A DNA stretch of 64,000 nt, taken from assembly GCF_013433315.1 (NCBI RefSeq), contig NZ_WXVV01000027.1:36924-100923 (forward strand), given 5' to 3'. The position numbers and the translations under genes were made by a program. The notes under the pieces are model-generated. The model did not search any database. It was given only the letters and a program-made list of their open reading frames with translations, and was not told where the DNA came from. The DNA is from Pseudomonas crudilactis. GTDB taxonomy: Bacteria > Pseudomonadota > Gammaproteobacteria > Pseudomonadales > Pseudomonadaceae. Below, in pieces: positions 9,801 to 19,100 of this stretch (position 1 is the first letter of the stretch; each line of letters opens with the position of its first letter).

Positions 9801-12800
9801 CAGCCGTACCCGGTGGACATCGGCGTACATCAGCGCATTGCCGCGTTGGCTGCGCAAAATCCGCAGCGCACGGCGGTGATCTTCAACGGTGAGCATTTCA
9901 GCTACGGCGAGATCGACCAGCGTGCCAATCAACTGGCGCATGCCCTGATCGCCCGTGGCGTCGGCGCGGAAACCCGCGTCGGTGTAGCCCTGCCACGCAG
10001 TGAGTCGGTGATCGTCGCGCTGCTGGCGGTGCTCAAGGCTGGCGGTGCTTATGTGCCGCTGGACACCAGTTATCCGCGCGAACGCCTGGCCTATCTGATC
10101 GAAGATTCCGGGCTGGCGTTGTTGATCAGCGACTCGTCGGTATCGGCGCAATTGCCGGTCGATGAATCGGTGCCGCTGCTGGAACTGGATCGTCTCGATT
10201 TGCGCGAGTTGCCGATCAAGGCGCCACACGTGCAGCTCGATCCGCACAACCTCGCCTACGTGATTTATACCTCCGGTTCTACCGGCAATCCGAAAGGCGT
10301 CAGCGTCGCCCACGGTCCGTTGGCCATGCACTGCCAGGCCATCGGTCAGCGCTATGAAATGCGTGACAGCGACTGTGAATTCCATTTCATGTCGTTCGCC
10401 TTCGATGGTGCCCACGAGCGCTGGCTGACCAGCCTGACCCACGGTGCGTCGCTGCTGATTCGCGACGACACGTTGTGGACGCCGGAGCAGACCTACAACG
10501 CGATGATCGAACACGGCGTGACCGTCGTCGCATTCCCGCCGGTTTACCTGCAACAACTGGCCGAACACGCCGAGCGCGTCGGTAACCCGCCGAAAGTGCG
10601 CATCTATTGCTTCGGTGGTGATGCAGTGCCGAATGCCAGTTTCGAGCGGGTTAAACGCGCGCTCGATCCGGACTACATCATCAACGGCTACGGCCCGACC
10701 GAAACCGTGGTCACGCCGCTGATCTGGAAGGCCGGTCGCGAGGTGCCATGCGGCGCCGCGTACGCGCCAATCGGCAGCCGCATCGGTGACCGCAGCGCCT
10801 ACGTGCTCGACGCCGATCTGAATCTGCTGCCGCAAGGCATGGCCGGCGAGTTGTACCTCGGTGGCACGGGCTTGGCGCGGGGTTATCTGAACCGTCCGGG
10901 GCTGACCGCCGAGCGCTTTGTGGCTGACCCGTTCAGCACCAACGGCGGTTTGCTTTATCGCACTGGCGACCTGGTGCGTCAGCGTGTCGATGGCACGTTC
11001 GACTATCTGGACCGAATCGACAATCAGGTGAAAATTCGCGGTTTCCGTATCGAGTTGGGCGAAGTCGAAGCGGCGCTGCAAGCCCTCGACGGCGTGCGTG
11101 AAGCGGTGGTCGTCGCGCAGGAAGGCAGCGCCGGCAGTGGCAAGCGTCTGGTGGCCTATGTGGTCGGCGATTCCAGCCGTGCCGACTTCACCGACGATCT
11201 GCGTGCACAACTCAAGGCGACGTTGCCGGGGCACATGGTGCCGGCGTATGTCTTGCGTCTGGAGCGCATGCCGCTGACACCGAACGGCAAACTCGATCGC
11301 AAGAACCTGCCGAAACCGGACGTCAGCCAACTGCAACAAACTTACGTTGCACCGCAAAGTGCGCTGGAACTGCAACTGGCGGCGATCTGGCAAGACGTGC
11401 TCAAGCTTGAGCAGGTGGGCATCAGCGACAATTTCTTCGAGCTGGGCGGCGATTCGATCATTTCGATTCAAGTGGTCAGCCGTGCGCGGCAGGCCGGGAT
11501 TCGCTTTACACCGAAAGACCTGTTCCAGCATCAGACCATCGCGGCGTTGGCCGTTGTGGCACAGACCGGCGAAGCGCTGCAATTGATCGATCAGCAACCG
11601 GTGACCGGCACGACCGCACTGTTGCCGATTCATCAGGAATTCTTCGCGCAGACGATTCCCGATCGTCATCACTGGAATCAGTCGGTGATGCTCAAGCCGA
11701 TGCAGGCGCTGGACGCGCAGCTGCTGGAACAGGCGCTGGATGCTTTGGTACTGCATCACGACAGCTTGCGTCTGGAGTTTGTCGAGCAGACTGAAGGCTG
11801 GGTCGCGCAGTACCGCGACGTTGCAGTGCAAGCCGGCGAGACCATTCTCTGGCACGTCGAGGTGGCTGATCTTGCTGCCCTTGAGGCGCTGGGTGACAAG
11901 GCTCAGCGCAGCTTGCAATTGAGTGGTGGTTCGCTGATTCGCGCGGTGCTGGCGAACCTGGCTGACGGCACGCAACGTCTGTTGCTGATCGTCCATCACC
12001 TGGTGGTTGATGGCGTGTCGTGGCGGATTCTGTTCGAGGATCTGCAGAACGCTTATCGCCAGCTCAGCGCTGGCGCGTCCGCGCACTTGCCGGCGAAAAC
12101 CAGTGCCGTCAAAGCCTGGGCGGCAGCCTTGCAGGACTACGCAGCAAGCCCTGCATTGCAGGCCGAACTGGGCTTCTGGCAACAACAGTTGCAGGGCGCT
12201 TCGGCTGCCTTGCCTTACGACCGTCCGCACGGTGGGCAGCAACATGATCAGGCGCTGACGATCCGCCGTAACCTCGACAAAAACCTCACCCGCCAGTTGC
12301 TGCAGGATGCGCCGGCCGCCTATCGCACACAGGTCAACGATCTGCTGCTGACGGCATTGGCGCGAGTGATGGTGCGCTGGACCGGTGACGACCATGCGCT
12401 GGTTCTGCTCGAGGGCCACGGTCGCGAAGACCTCTTCGACAACATCGACCTGACCCGCACCGTGGGCTGGTTTACCAGTGTGTTCCCGGCGCGACTGTCG
12501 CCGCTGGCTGAGCTGGGCGCTTCGCTGAAACAGGTCAAGGAACAACTGCGGGCGATTCCGCACAAAGGTATCGGTTTCGGTGCGCTGGCACATCTGGGCG
12601 ATGAGCAGGCTCGCGAAACGCTGCAGGCCTTGCCGGCACCGCGCCTGACCTTCAACTATCTGGGCCAGTTCGATGGCAGCTTCGATGCGGCCGATCAAGC
12701 CTTGTTCGCACCGACCAGCGAATCCGGTGGCGCTGAAGTCAATATGCAAGGGCCGCTGGGAAATCCGCTGGCGCTGAACGGCAAAGTCTTCGGCGGCGAA

Positions 12801-15800
12801 CTGGACATGAGCTGGACCTACAGCGGCGCCATGTTCGACGCGGCGACCATCCAGCGTCTGGCTGATGATTATGTGCAGGAGCTGACAGCACTGATCGGCC
12901 ACTGTTGCGACAGCGGCAACCGTGGCGTGACGCCATCGGACTTCCCGCTGGCGCAACTGTCGCAGCTGCAACTGGATGCGCTGGTGCTGGAGCCGCAAGG
13001 TATCGATGACATTTACCCGCTGTCGCCGATGCAGCAGGGCATGCTGTTCCACACCCTGCTCGAACATGGCAATGGCGACTACATCAACCAGATGCGTCTG
13101 GACGTCGAGGGCGTCGAGCCGCAGCGCTTCCACGCCGCGTGGCAAGCGGTGGTGGATGCCCACGACATTCTGCGCACCGGGTTCTTCTGGCAGGGCGACT
13201 TGCCGCAACCGGTGCAAGTGGTGCAGCGCCAGGTCGAGGTGCCGTTCAGCGTGCTCGACTGGAACGGCAAGGCTAATCTGGATTCGGCGTTGCAAACCCT
13301 CGCTGACGAGGAGCGCGCACTGGGCCTGGACCTGACCTGTGCGCCGCTGCTGCGTCTGGTGCTGGTGCGCACGGCGACTGATCGTCATCACCTGATCTAC
13401 ACCAACCATCACATTTTGATGGACGGCTGGAGCAGCGCGCAGTTGCTTGGCGAAGTGTTGCAGCATTATCGCGGCGAAGCGGTACCGCGTCCGGCGGGTC
13501 GCTATCGCGATTACATTGGCTGGCTGCAACGTCAGGATGCGGCGGCTGCCGAGAGTTACTGGCTGGCAACGCTGGAACATCTGCAAGAGCCGACGCGTCT
13601 GGCCAATGCGCTCGCGCGGCCAGTCGACGGTTTGCCAAGTGTCGGTTATGGCGACCATTACCAAGTTCTCGACGCTGATCTGAGTCTGCGTCTGGGTGAA
13701 TTCGCCCGTGCCTCGAAAGTCACCGTCAACACCCTGGTGCAAGCCGCATGGCTGTTGCTGTTGCAGCGTTACACCGGCAAAGACTGCGTGGCGTTCGGTG
13801 CAACCGTGGCCGGACGTCCGGCGGATCTGCCGGGGGCTGAAGAACAGATCGGTCTGTTCATCAACACCTTGCCAGTGGTGGCCGCGCCGCAAGCGCAGCA
13901 GAGTCTGGCCAGTTGGCTGCAAGCCGTGCAGGCGCAGAACCTCGCGTCCCGTGAGTTCGAACACACGCCACTGGCGGACATTCAGCGTTGGGCCGGGCAG
14001 GGCGGTGACGCGTTGTTCGACAGCCTGATGGTGTTCGAGAACTATCCGATTGGCGAAGCGCTGGAGCGCGGCGCGCCGCAGGGTTTGCGTTTCGGCGCGG
14101 TGGTCAATCAGGAACAGACCAACTATCCGTTGACCTTGCTGGTGAGCATGGGCGCGCAACTGTCGGTGCATTTCAGTTACCAGCGCGACAGTTTTGCGGC
14201 GGCCAGCGTGGCGCAGTTGGGCGCCCATTTGCAGCGTTTGCTGACGCAGATGGCTGCAGCAGGTGAGCACTCGTTGAGTGAGTTGAACCTGATTGACCAC
14301 GTCACGAACGTCGAGACCGACTTCGTCACCGAACTGTGCATTCATCAAGGCATTGCCCGCCAAGTGGCAGCAACCCCGGACGCGCTGGCGGTGACCTTCG
14401 CCAATACGCAACTGAGCTACGCCGAACTGGATGCGCAGGCCAATCGCCTGGCGCACAAATTGATCGAACTGGGTGTCGGCCCGGAAGTGCGGGTGGGCGT
14501 GGCGATGCCGCGTTCCGAGCAGTTGCTGATTGCCTTGCTGGCGGTGCTCAAGTCGGGTGGCGCTTACGTGCCGCTGGACCCGGATTACCCGGCTGACCGC
14601 GTTGCCTACATGCTCGAAGACAGCCGCGCGCGGGTGCTGCTCACTGAGCAAGCGGTCGCCGCAACCCTGAGCGTGCCGGGTGACACGCAAGTGCTGCTAA
14701 TGGATCTGGTTTCGCTGAGCGCTTATCCGGCTAGCGCACCTCAAACATCGGTCACACCGGACAACCTCGCTTACGTGATCTACACCTCCGGTTCCACCGG
14801 CAAACCGAAAGGCGTGGCGATTGCCCATCGCAACGTCATGGCGCTGATCGACTGGTCGGCCAAGGTCTATAGCCACGACGATATTCAAGGCGTGCTGGCC
14901 TCGACCTCGGTTTGCTTCGACCTGTCGGTATGGGAGCTGTTTGTCACATTGGCCAACGGCGGTTCGCTGATCATTGCGCGTAATGCTTTGGAGCTGGCGA
15001 GCCTGCCAGCGCGTGATCAGGTACGCCTGATCAACACCGTGCCGTCGGCTATTGCTGCACTGCAACGCGCCGGTCAGATTCCGCCGAGTGTGCGCATCAT
15101 CAATCTGGCCGGTGAGCCGCTCAAGCAAGGCCTGGTCGACACGCTGTATCAGCAGTCGACGGTCGAGCACGTCTATGACCTGTACGGCCCGTCGGAAGAC
15201 ACCACCTATTCGACCTGGACCCGTCGCATCGCCGGTGGCCAGCCGCGCATCGGTCGTGCGCTCGAGCACAGCGCCAGCCACTTGCTCGACGCCGATCTGC
15301 AAGCGGTGCCGCAAGGGATTTCGGCGGAGCTGTACTTGTCGGGCGCCGGCATCACCCGTGGTTATCTGGGGCGTGCGGCGATGACCGCCGAGCGCTTTGT
15401 GCCCAATCCACTCGCCAGCAACGGCGAGCGCATGTACCGCACCGGCGACCTGATTCGTGAACGCGAAGAGGGCGAGCTGGAGTACATGGGCCGGATTGAC
15501 CATCAGGTGAAAATTCGTGGATTCCGCATCGAACTGGGGGAGATCGAGGCACGATTGCTCGCGCAACCGGCAGTCACCGAAGCAGCGGTGTTGGCCATCG
15601 AAAGCGAAACCGGTGCGCAACTGGTGGCCTACGTGGTCGCACCACAACTGGATCTGTACGACGGCGAAGCGCAGCGGCAACTGCGCGACGGACTAAAGAC
15701 TGGCCTCAAGTCTTCGTTACCTGACTACATGATTCCCGCGCACCTGCTGTTCCTTGAGCAGTTGCCACTGACTCCCAACGGCAAACTCGACCGCAAGGCC

Positions 15801-16136
15801 CTGCCGGCGGTGGATGCCAGCCAGATGCAGGCCGCGTACGTCGCGCCGCAGAGTGAGCTTGAGCAGCAGGTCGCGGCGATCTGGCAGCAAGTGCTCGAGG
15901 TTCAACGCATTGGTCTGAACGATCACTTCTTCGAACTGGGCGGGCACTCGCTGCTGGCGGTCAACGTGGTGTCGCGCATCGCCCTCGAACTGGGCCTGAC
16001 GCTGACCCCGCAACTGTTATTCCAGCACCCCGTCCTGAGTGACTTTGTCGCTCGACTCGATACAGGAGGCGGGGCAATCAACGAACAGAAACTGAGCAAG
16101 CTGGAAGCCCTGCTTGACGATATGGAGGAAGTCTGA
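3816..16136 (+). CDS. Pyoverdine NRPS 1 (pvdI-type): C-A(Ser)-T-E-C-A(basic)-T-E-C-A(Ala-like)-T
   Basis: A 4106-aa three-module synthetase. Residues 1-50 form a docking-like helix region. Module 1: C (HHIVSDGW from H182), A with pocket DVWHVSLID (Ser), T (Ser1048), E (HHLAVDG, H1224). Module 2: D-accepting C (SPMQQGLLFH; HHILMDG near 1690), A with pocket DGEACGGVT, T (Ser2547), E (HHLVVDG, H2727). Module 3: D-accepting C (H3198), A with pocket DLWNNALTY, T (Ser4045), then a short C-terminal tail rich in Leu/Glu/Asp that may dock to the next protein. It predicts D-Ser, D-basic residue, L-Ala-like. The pocket with Glu at position 239 suggests OHOrn or Lys. It lacks the acyl-CoA ligase start of PvdL, so it receives the chain from PvdL. 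Its stop overlaps the next ATG by one base (TGATG). Confidence 0.93.
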   Translation: MNAEDSLKLARRFIGLPLEKRQMFLAALQKEGVDFARFPIPAGIEAEDRQALSYAQRRMWFLWQLDPQSGAYNLPGAVRLSGRLNLAALEQAFASLVERHETLRTVFQRQADDSLLQVPATAPLMIRHEDFSALPAGEREQAVVQAAEQQSVLPFDLAVGPLLRVTLLKLAEQEHVLLLTLHHIVSDGWSMNVLIDEFIRCYDAFDAGQQPQLAALPIQYSDYALWQRRWLEAGEQARQLDYWQAQLGDEHPVLELPLDHSRPAMPSYRGTRYEFAVDEQLAEQLRNTAQQHQVTLFMLLLGAFNALLHRYTGQTDLRVGVPIANRNRGEIEGLIGFFVNTQVLRTRLDGQTRVDDLLRAIKETALGAQAHQDLPFEQLVEALKLERSLSHTPLFQVMYNHQPQVADIASLSTASGLVLDSLDWQSRTTQFDLTLDTYEKGGKLHAALTYASDLFEASTIERMARHWLRLLSAMVADPAQRVGELPLLEAEEQHTLVHDWNNAHAVYPTETPIHQLIEAQVARTPNAPALVFGEQTLSYAELDARANRLAHLLGQQGVRADSLVGVCALRSVEMVVALLAILKAGGAYVPLDPEYPQERLAYMIEDSGITLLLTQDALRASLPTDGVQVITLDQSGLLDRYSDSRPNVSVDPLNLAYVIYTSGSTGKPKGAGNSHAALVNRLCWMQEAYAIDASDSVLQKTPFSFDVSVWEFFWPLLTGARLVVAAPGAHRDPLQLIDIINRHGISTLHFVPSMLQAFIHEAGVESCVGLKRIVCSGEALPLDAQLQVFAKLPNAGLYNLYGPTEAAIDVTHWTCVDEGSDSVPIGRPIANLRTHVLDAELLPVPSGVAGELYLGGAGLARSYHQRPALTAERFVPCPFHHGARLYRTGDRVRQRADGVIEYLGRLDHQVKLRGLRIELGEIETRLMQHPLVREAVVLVQGGKHLVAYLVLEQAQPDEQWQQDVKAWLLGSLPEFMVPTYLMTLAKLPVTANGKLDRKALPQPDAAPQEAFVAPQDALQKALAAIWQDVLGLERVGLEDNFFELGGDSIISIQVVSRARQAGIRISPRDLFQYQTVRSLALVATLDNQTSVDQGPVTGDAVLGPIQQHFFSRAMPLREHWNQSLLLTPRDTLNAQWLDAALAQVINHHDALRLRFVESAEGWQQNHGPLVDSVDLWLRDAESAEQLQALCNQAQRSLDLQNGPLLRALLVTLADGTQRLALIIHHLAVDGVSWRVLLEDVQQAYEQLAAGGGIQLPAKTNAFQSWTARLESAAARFDEQLDYWKIQHQGATDLPCERPDGSLQNLHGEKIEWRLDAERTRQLLQQAPAAYRTQVNDLLLTALARTISRWTRQPGTLIELEGHGREDLFDDIDLTRTVGWFTSLFAVNLTATNDLDGSIKAIKEQLRAVPDKGLGYGVLRYLAAPSVRTELAALAPPRITFNYLGQFDRQFDDAALFVPSAETSGVAQDPAAPLANWLTLEGQVYGGELSMSWGFSREMFDSATVQHLVDQYALELHALIEHCCTLHAAQATPSDFPLARVTQAQLDGLPVPAGQLDDVYPLSPMQQGLLFHTLYEQAAGEYINQLRVDVQGLDPERFRAAWQATVDAQDILRSGFVWQGELTQPVQIVHKQVQLPFSTLDWRDRDDQPAALAALADAERQQGFDLSSAPLLRLLLVQTGAEQWHLIYTHHHILMDGWSNSQLLGEVLQRYSGRTPANGGGRYRDYIAWLQRQDGQLSEDFWSGQLAALQEPTRLARAATAGEKQSGHGDHYLTLDVQRTQALETFARQQKVTVNTLVQAAWLLLLQRYTGHEAVAFGATVAGRPADLPGIEQQVGLFINTLPVIGAPRPDQTVGSWLQAVQAQNLSLRDFEHTPLADIQRWAGQGGEALFDNILVFENYPIAQALSQAGQGLTFGDVGNLEQTHYALSVAVTLGQQLALHYSFDRGQFASDVIKGISAHLLQLLEQFALSAERNLGEIALADAQEQARQQAENHPQPYPVDIGVHQRIAALAAQNPQRTAVIFNGEHFSYGEIDQRANQLAHALIARGVGAETRVGVALPRSESVIVALLAVLKAGGAYVPLDTSYPRERLAYLIEDSGLALLISDSSVSAQLPVDESVPLLELDRLDLRELPIKAPHVQLDPHNLAYVIYTSGSTGNPKGVSVAHGPLAMHCQAIGQRYEMRDSDCEFHFMSFAFDGAHERWLTSLTHGASLLIRDDTLWTPEQTYNAMIEHGVTVVAFPPVYLQQLAEHAERVGNPPKVRIYCFGGDAVPNASFERVKRALDPDYIINGYGPTETVVTPLIWKAGREVPCGAAYAPIGSRIGDRSAYVLDADLNLLPQGMAGELYLGGTGLARGYLNRPGLTAERFVADPFSTNGGLLYRTGDLVRQRVDGTFDYLDRIDNQVKIRGFRIELGEVEAALQALDGVREAVVVAQEGSAGSGKRLVAYVVGDSSRADFTDDLRAQLKATLPGHMVPAYVLRLERMPLTPNGKLDRKNLPKPDVSQLQQTYVAPQSALELQLAAIWQDVLKLEQVGISDNFFELGGDSIISIQVVSRARQAGIRFTPKDLFQHQTIAALAVVAQTGEALQLIDQQPVTGTTALLPIHQEFFAQTIPDRHHWNQSVMLKPMQALDAQLLEQALDALVLHHDSLRLEFVEQTEGWVAQYRDVAVQAGETILWHVEVADLAALEALGDKAQRSLQLSGGSLIRAVLANLADGTQRLLLIVHHLVVDGVSWRILFEDLQNAYRQLSAGASAHLPAKTSAVKAWAAALQDYAASPALQAELGFWQQQLQGASAALPYDRPHGGQQHDQALTIRRNLDKNLTRQLLQDAPAAYRTQVNDLLLTALARVMVRWTGDDHALVLLEGHGREDLFDNIDLTRTVGWFTSVFPARLSPLAELGASLKQVKEQLRAIPHKGIGFGALAHLGDEQARETLQALPAPRLTFNYLGQFDGSFDAADQALFAPTSESGGAEVNMQGPLGNPLALNGKVFGGELDMSWTYSGAMFDAATIQRLADDYVQELTALIGHCCDSGNRGVTPSDFPLAQLSQLQLDALVLEPQGIDDIYPLSPMQQGMLFHTLLEHGNGDYINQMRLDVEGVEPQRFHAAWQAVVDAHDILRTGFFWQGDLPQPVQVVQRQVEVPFSVLDWNGKANLDSALQTLADEERALGLDLTCAPLLRLVLVRTATDRHHLIYTNHHILMDGWSSAQLLGEVLQHYRGEAVPRPAGRYRDYIGWLQRQDAAAAESYWLATLEHLQEPTRLANALARPVDGLPSVGYGDHYQVLDADLSLRLGEFARASKVTVNTLVQAAWLLLLQRYTGKDCVAFGATVAGRPADLPGAEEQIGLFINTLPVVAAPQAQQSLASWLQAVQAQNLASREFEHTPLADIQRWAGQGGDALFDSLMVFENYPIGEALERGAPQGLRFGAVVNQEQTNYPLTLLVSMGAQLSVHFSYQRDSFAAASVAQLGAHLQRLLTQMAAAGEHSLSELNLIDHVTNVETDFVTELCIHQGIARQVAATPDALAVTFANTQLSYAELDAQANRLAHKLIELGVGPEVRVGVAMPRSEQLLIALLAVLKSGGAYVPLDPDYPADRVAYMLEDSRARVLLTEQAVAATLSVPGDTQVLLMDLVSLSAYPASAPQTSVTPDNLAYVIYTSGSTGKPKGVAIAHRNVMALIDWSAKVYSHDDIQGVLASTSVCFDLSVWELFVTLANGGSLIIARNALELASLPARDQVRLINTVPSAIAALQRAGQIPPSVRIINLAGEPLKQGLVDTLYQQSTVEHVYDLYGPSEDTTYSTWTRRIAGGQPRIGRALEHSASHLLDADLQAVPQGISAELYLSGAGITRGYLGRAAMTAERFVPNPLASNGERMYRTGDLIREREEGELEYMGRIDHQVKIRGFRIELGEIEARLLAQPAVTEAAVLAIESETGAQLVAYVVAPQLDLYDGEAQRQLRDGLKTGLKSSLPDYMIPAHLLFLEQLPLTPNGKLDRKALPAVDASQMQAAYVAPQSELEQQVAAIWQQVLEVQRIGLNDHFFELGGHSLLAVNVVSRIALELGLTLTPQLLFQHPVLSDFVARLDTGGGAINEQKLSKLEALLDDMEEV

Positions 16137-19100
16137 TGGACAAGAGTGTTGCTTTGAGGGTAGCCAAGCGCTTTATCACTCTGCCGCTGGACAAACGTAA
16201 GCTGTACCTGGAAAAGATGCTCGAAGAGGGCGTCTCCCCGGCCAACCTGCCGATTCCGGAAACACGCTCCGGGTTCGCCGCCATTCCTCTGTCTTACGCT
16301 CAGGAACGCCAACTGTTCCTCTGGCAAATGGACCCGCACAGCACCGCGTATCACATTCCAAGCGCCTTGCGCCTCAAGGGCCAGCTGGACGTGGCGGCGC
16401 TGGAACGCAGCTTCAATGCCGTGGCCGCGCGCCATGAAAGTTTGCGCACCACGTTTGCCGAGCACGGCGAAACCTTCTGCCAGGTGATTCACCCTCAGTT
16501 GCCGCTGAGCATCTCCATGGCACCGCTGCCGGCAGGCCTCGACAGCGCTGGCGAAGAGGCGGCGATCAAGGCGTTTGTCGAAAGCGAAACCGCGCGCCCG
16601 TTCAATCTGCAACAAGGCCCGCTGCTGCGCGTGGCATTGCTCAAGGTCGCCGATGACGATCATGTGCTGGTGTTGATCCAGCACCACATCATCGCCGATG
16701 GCTGGTCGATCAAAGTGCTGGTCAACGAGCTGATCCAGCATTACGCCGCCGACACCGCCGGGCAGCCGTTGAGCCTGCCGGAACTGGAGGTGCAATACGC
16801 CGACTACGCGATCTGGCAGCGTCACTGGCTGGAAGCAGGTGAGCGCGAGCGGCAACTGGCTTACTGGATCAAGACGCTGGACGGCGAGCAGCCGGTGCTG
16901 GAATTGCCGATCGATTTCCCGCGTCCGGCAGTGCAAAGCCTGCGCGGTGCACGTCTGCAACTGGACCTGCCAGTCGCCCTCGGCGATGCGCTCAAGCAAT
17001 TGGCCCAGCGCGAAGGCGCCAGCCTGTTCATGGTGTTGCTGGCGTCGTTCCAGGCGTTGCTGCATCGCTACAGTGGCCAGGCGCAGATTCGTGTCGGCGT
17101 GCCCACGGCCAACCGTAACCGGGTCGAGACCGAAGGCCTGATCGGCTTCTTCGTCAACACGCAGGTCTTGAATGCCGAAGTGAATGGGCAGTTGCCGTTC
17201 AATCAATTGCTGGCCCAGGTCAAGCAAGCGGCGATGGCCGCCCAGGCGCATCAGGATCTGCCGTTCGAGCAGTTGATCGAAGCGCTGCAACCGGAGCGCA
17301 GCCTGAGTCACAGCCCGGTGTTCCAGGTGATGTTCAACCACCAGACCAGCCGTGATCAGGGGCGTGGCGCGGTGCAACTGCCGCAACTGAGTGTCGAGGA
17401 TGTGCAGTGGGAAGGGCGCACCGCGCAGTTCGACCTGACCCTCAATACTTACGAATCGAAGGATGGTTTCGCCGCCGAGCTGACCTACGCCACCGATCTG
17501 TTCAAGCCGGAAACGGTCGAGCGTCTGGCGCGTCATTGGCAAAACCTGTTGCAAGGAATTGTGGCCGCACCGACTCAACGGGTTGGCGAACTGCCGCTGC
17601 TGGAAAGTGCCGAGCACGGCGTGTTGTTGCAGGACTGGTTCCGCGCAGCGGATCACAGCGCGCAGGCCGAGTGCGTGCAGCAGGACTTTGCCTTGCAGGC
17701 GCAGCAAAACCCGCAGGCGACGGCGCTGATCATCGGCGACGATGTACTGACGTATGGCGAGCTGGATGCCCGGGCCAATCAACTGGCGCATCATCTGATC
17801 GAGGCCGGCGTCGGCCCGGATCAGCTGGTCGGCATCGCGGTCGAGCGCAGCGTCGAAATGATCGTCGGCCTGCTGGCGATCCTCAAGGCCGGCGGCGCTT
17901 ATGTGCCGCTGGACCCAGCGTATCCAGAAGATCGTCTGGCTTACATGATCGAGGACAGCGGCCTGCAATTGCTGCTGACTCAAACGCATTTGCAAGCGCA
18001 GTTGCCGATCCCGGCGGGTGTGCAAACCCTGTTGCTCGATCAGCCAGGTGCCTGGCTGGCGGCTTATCCACAGACCGCGCCGAGCGTCGCCGTCAATGGC
18101 GAGCACTTGGCCTACACGATCTACACCTCCGGCTCCACCGGCAAACCGAAAGGCGTGATGGTGCGCCACGCGGCGCTGAGCAACTTTGTCGCGAGCATGA
18201 TCAAGCAGCCGGGGATTGCCGCTGCGGATCGCATGCTGTCGCTGACCACGTTCTCGTTCGATATTTTTGGCCTGGAAATCTATGGCCCGCTGCTGGCTGG
18301 CGCCTGCGTGGTGCTGACCGGCAAGGACGTGCATCAGGATCCGCAAGCGGTGCTGGCGTTGATCGAACGTCACGCCGTCAGCGTGCTGCAAGCCACGCCA
18401 TCGACCTGGCGCATGCTGCTCGACAACGAACACGCGGCGATTCTCAATGGCCGCACATTCCTCTGTGGCGGTGAAGCGCTGCCGCAGGAATTGGCCAAGC
18501 GCATGCTGGCGCTGACGCCGAGCGTGTGGAACCTGTATGGCCCGACCGAAACCACGATCTGGTCGGCGCAACACGCACTGAGCGCGGACCACAGCCGTCC
18601 GTTCCTCGGCACGCCGATCGACAACACCGCGCTGTACATCCTCGGCAGCGACCTTGAGCTGAATCCGCTCGGCGCACCGGGTGAATTGCTGATTGGCGGT
18701 GATGGTCTGGCGCGCGGTTATTTCCAGCGTCCGAGCCTGACCGCTGAACGTTTTGTACCGGATCCGTTCGCGAAAAACGGCGCACGTCTTTACCGCACCG
18801 GCGACCTGACCCGTTATCGCGCAGAAGGCGTGATCGAGTACATCGGGCGCATCGACCATCAAGTGAAAATCCGTGGTTTCCGTATCGAACTTGGCGAGAT
18901 CGAAGCGCGTTTGCTTGCATTGGACAGCGTGCGTGAAACCGTCGTCGTCGCTCAGGACGGCCCGACCGGTGCGCAACTGGTCGGCTATGTGGTGCCATCC
19001 GCCAGCGTTACTGATGAAGTCGAACTGCGTGCCGCGCTGAAAGCCAGCCTCAAGGCTGAACTGCCGGAATACATGGTGCCGGCACAGCTGTTGTTCCTCG

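Noticed and set aside
8934..14690. A 1918-aa open frame on the minus strand inside NRPS1
   Set aside because: It is antisense to conserved NRPS domains, rich in Arg/Gln/His with no recognisable domain. It is a GC-bias shadow.
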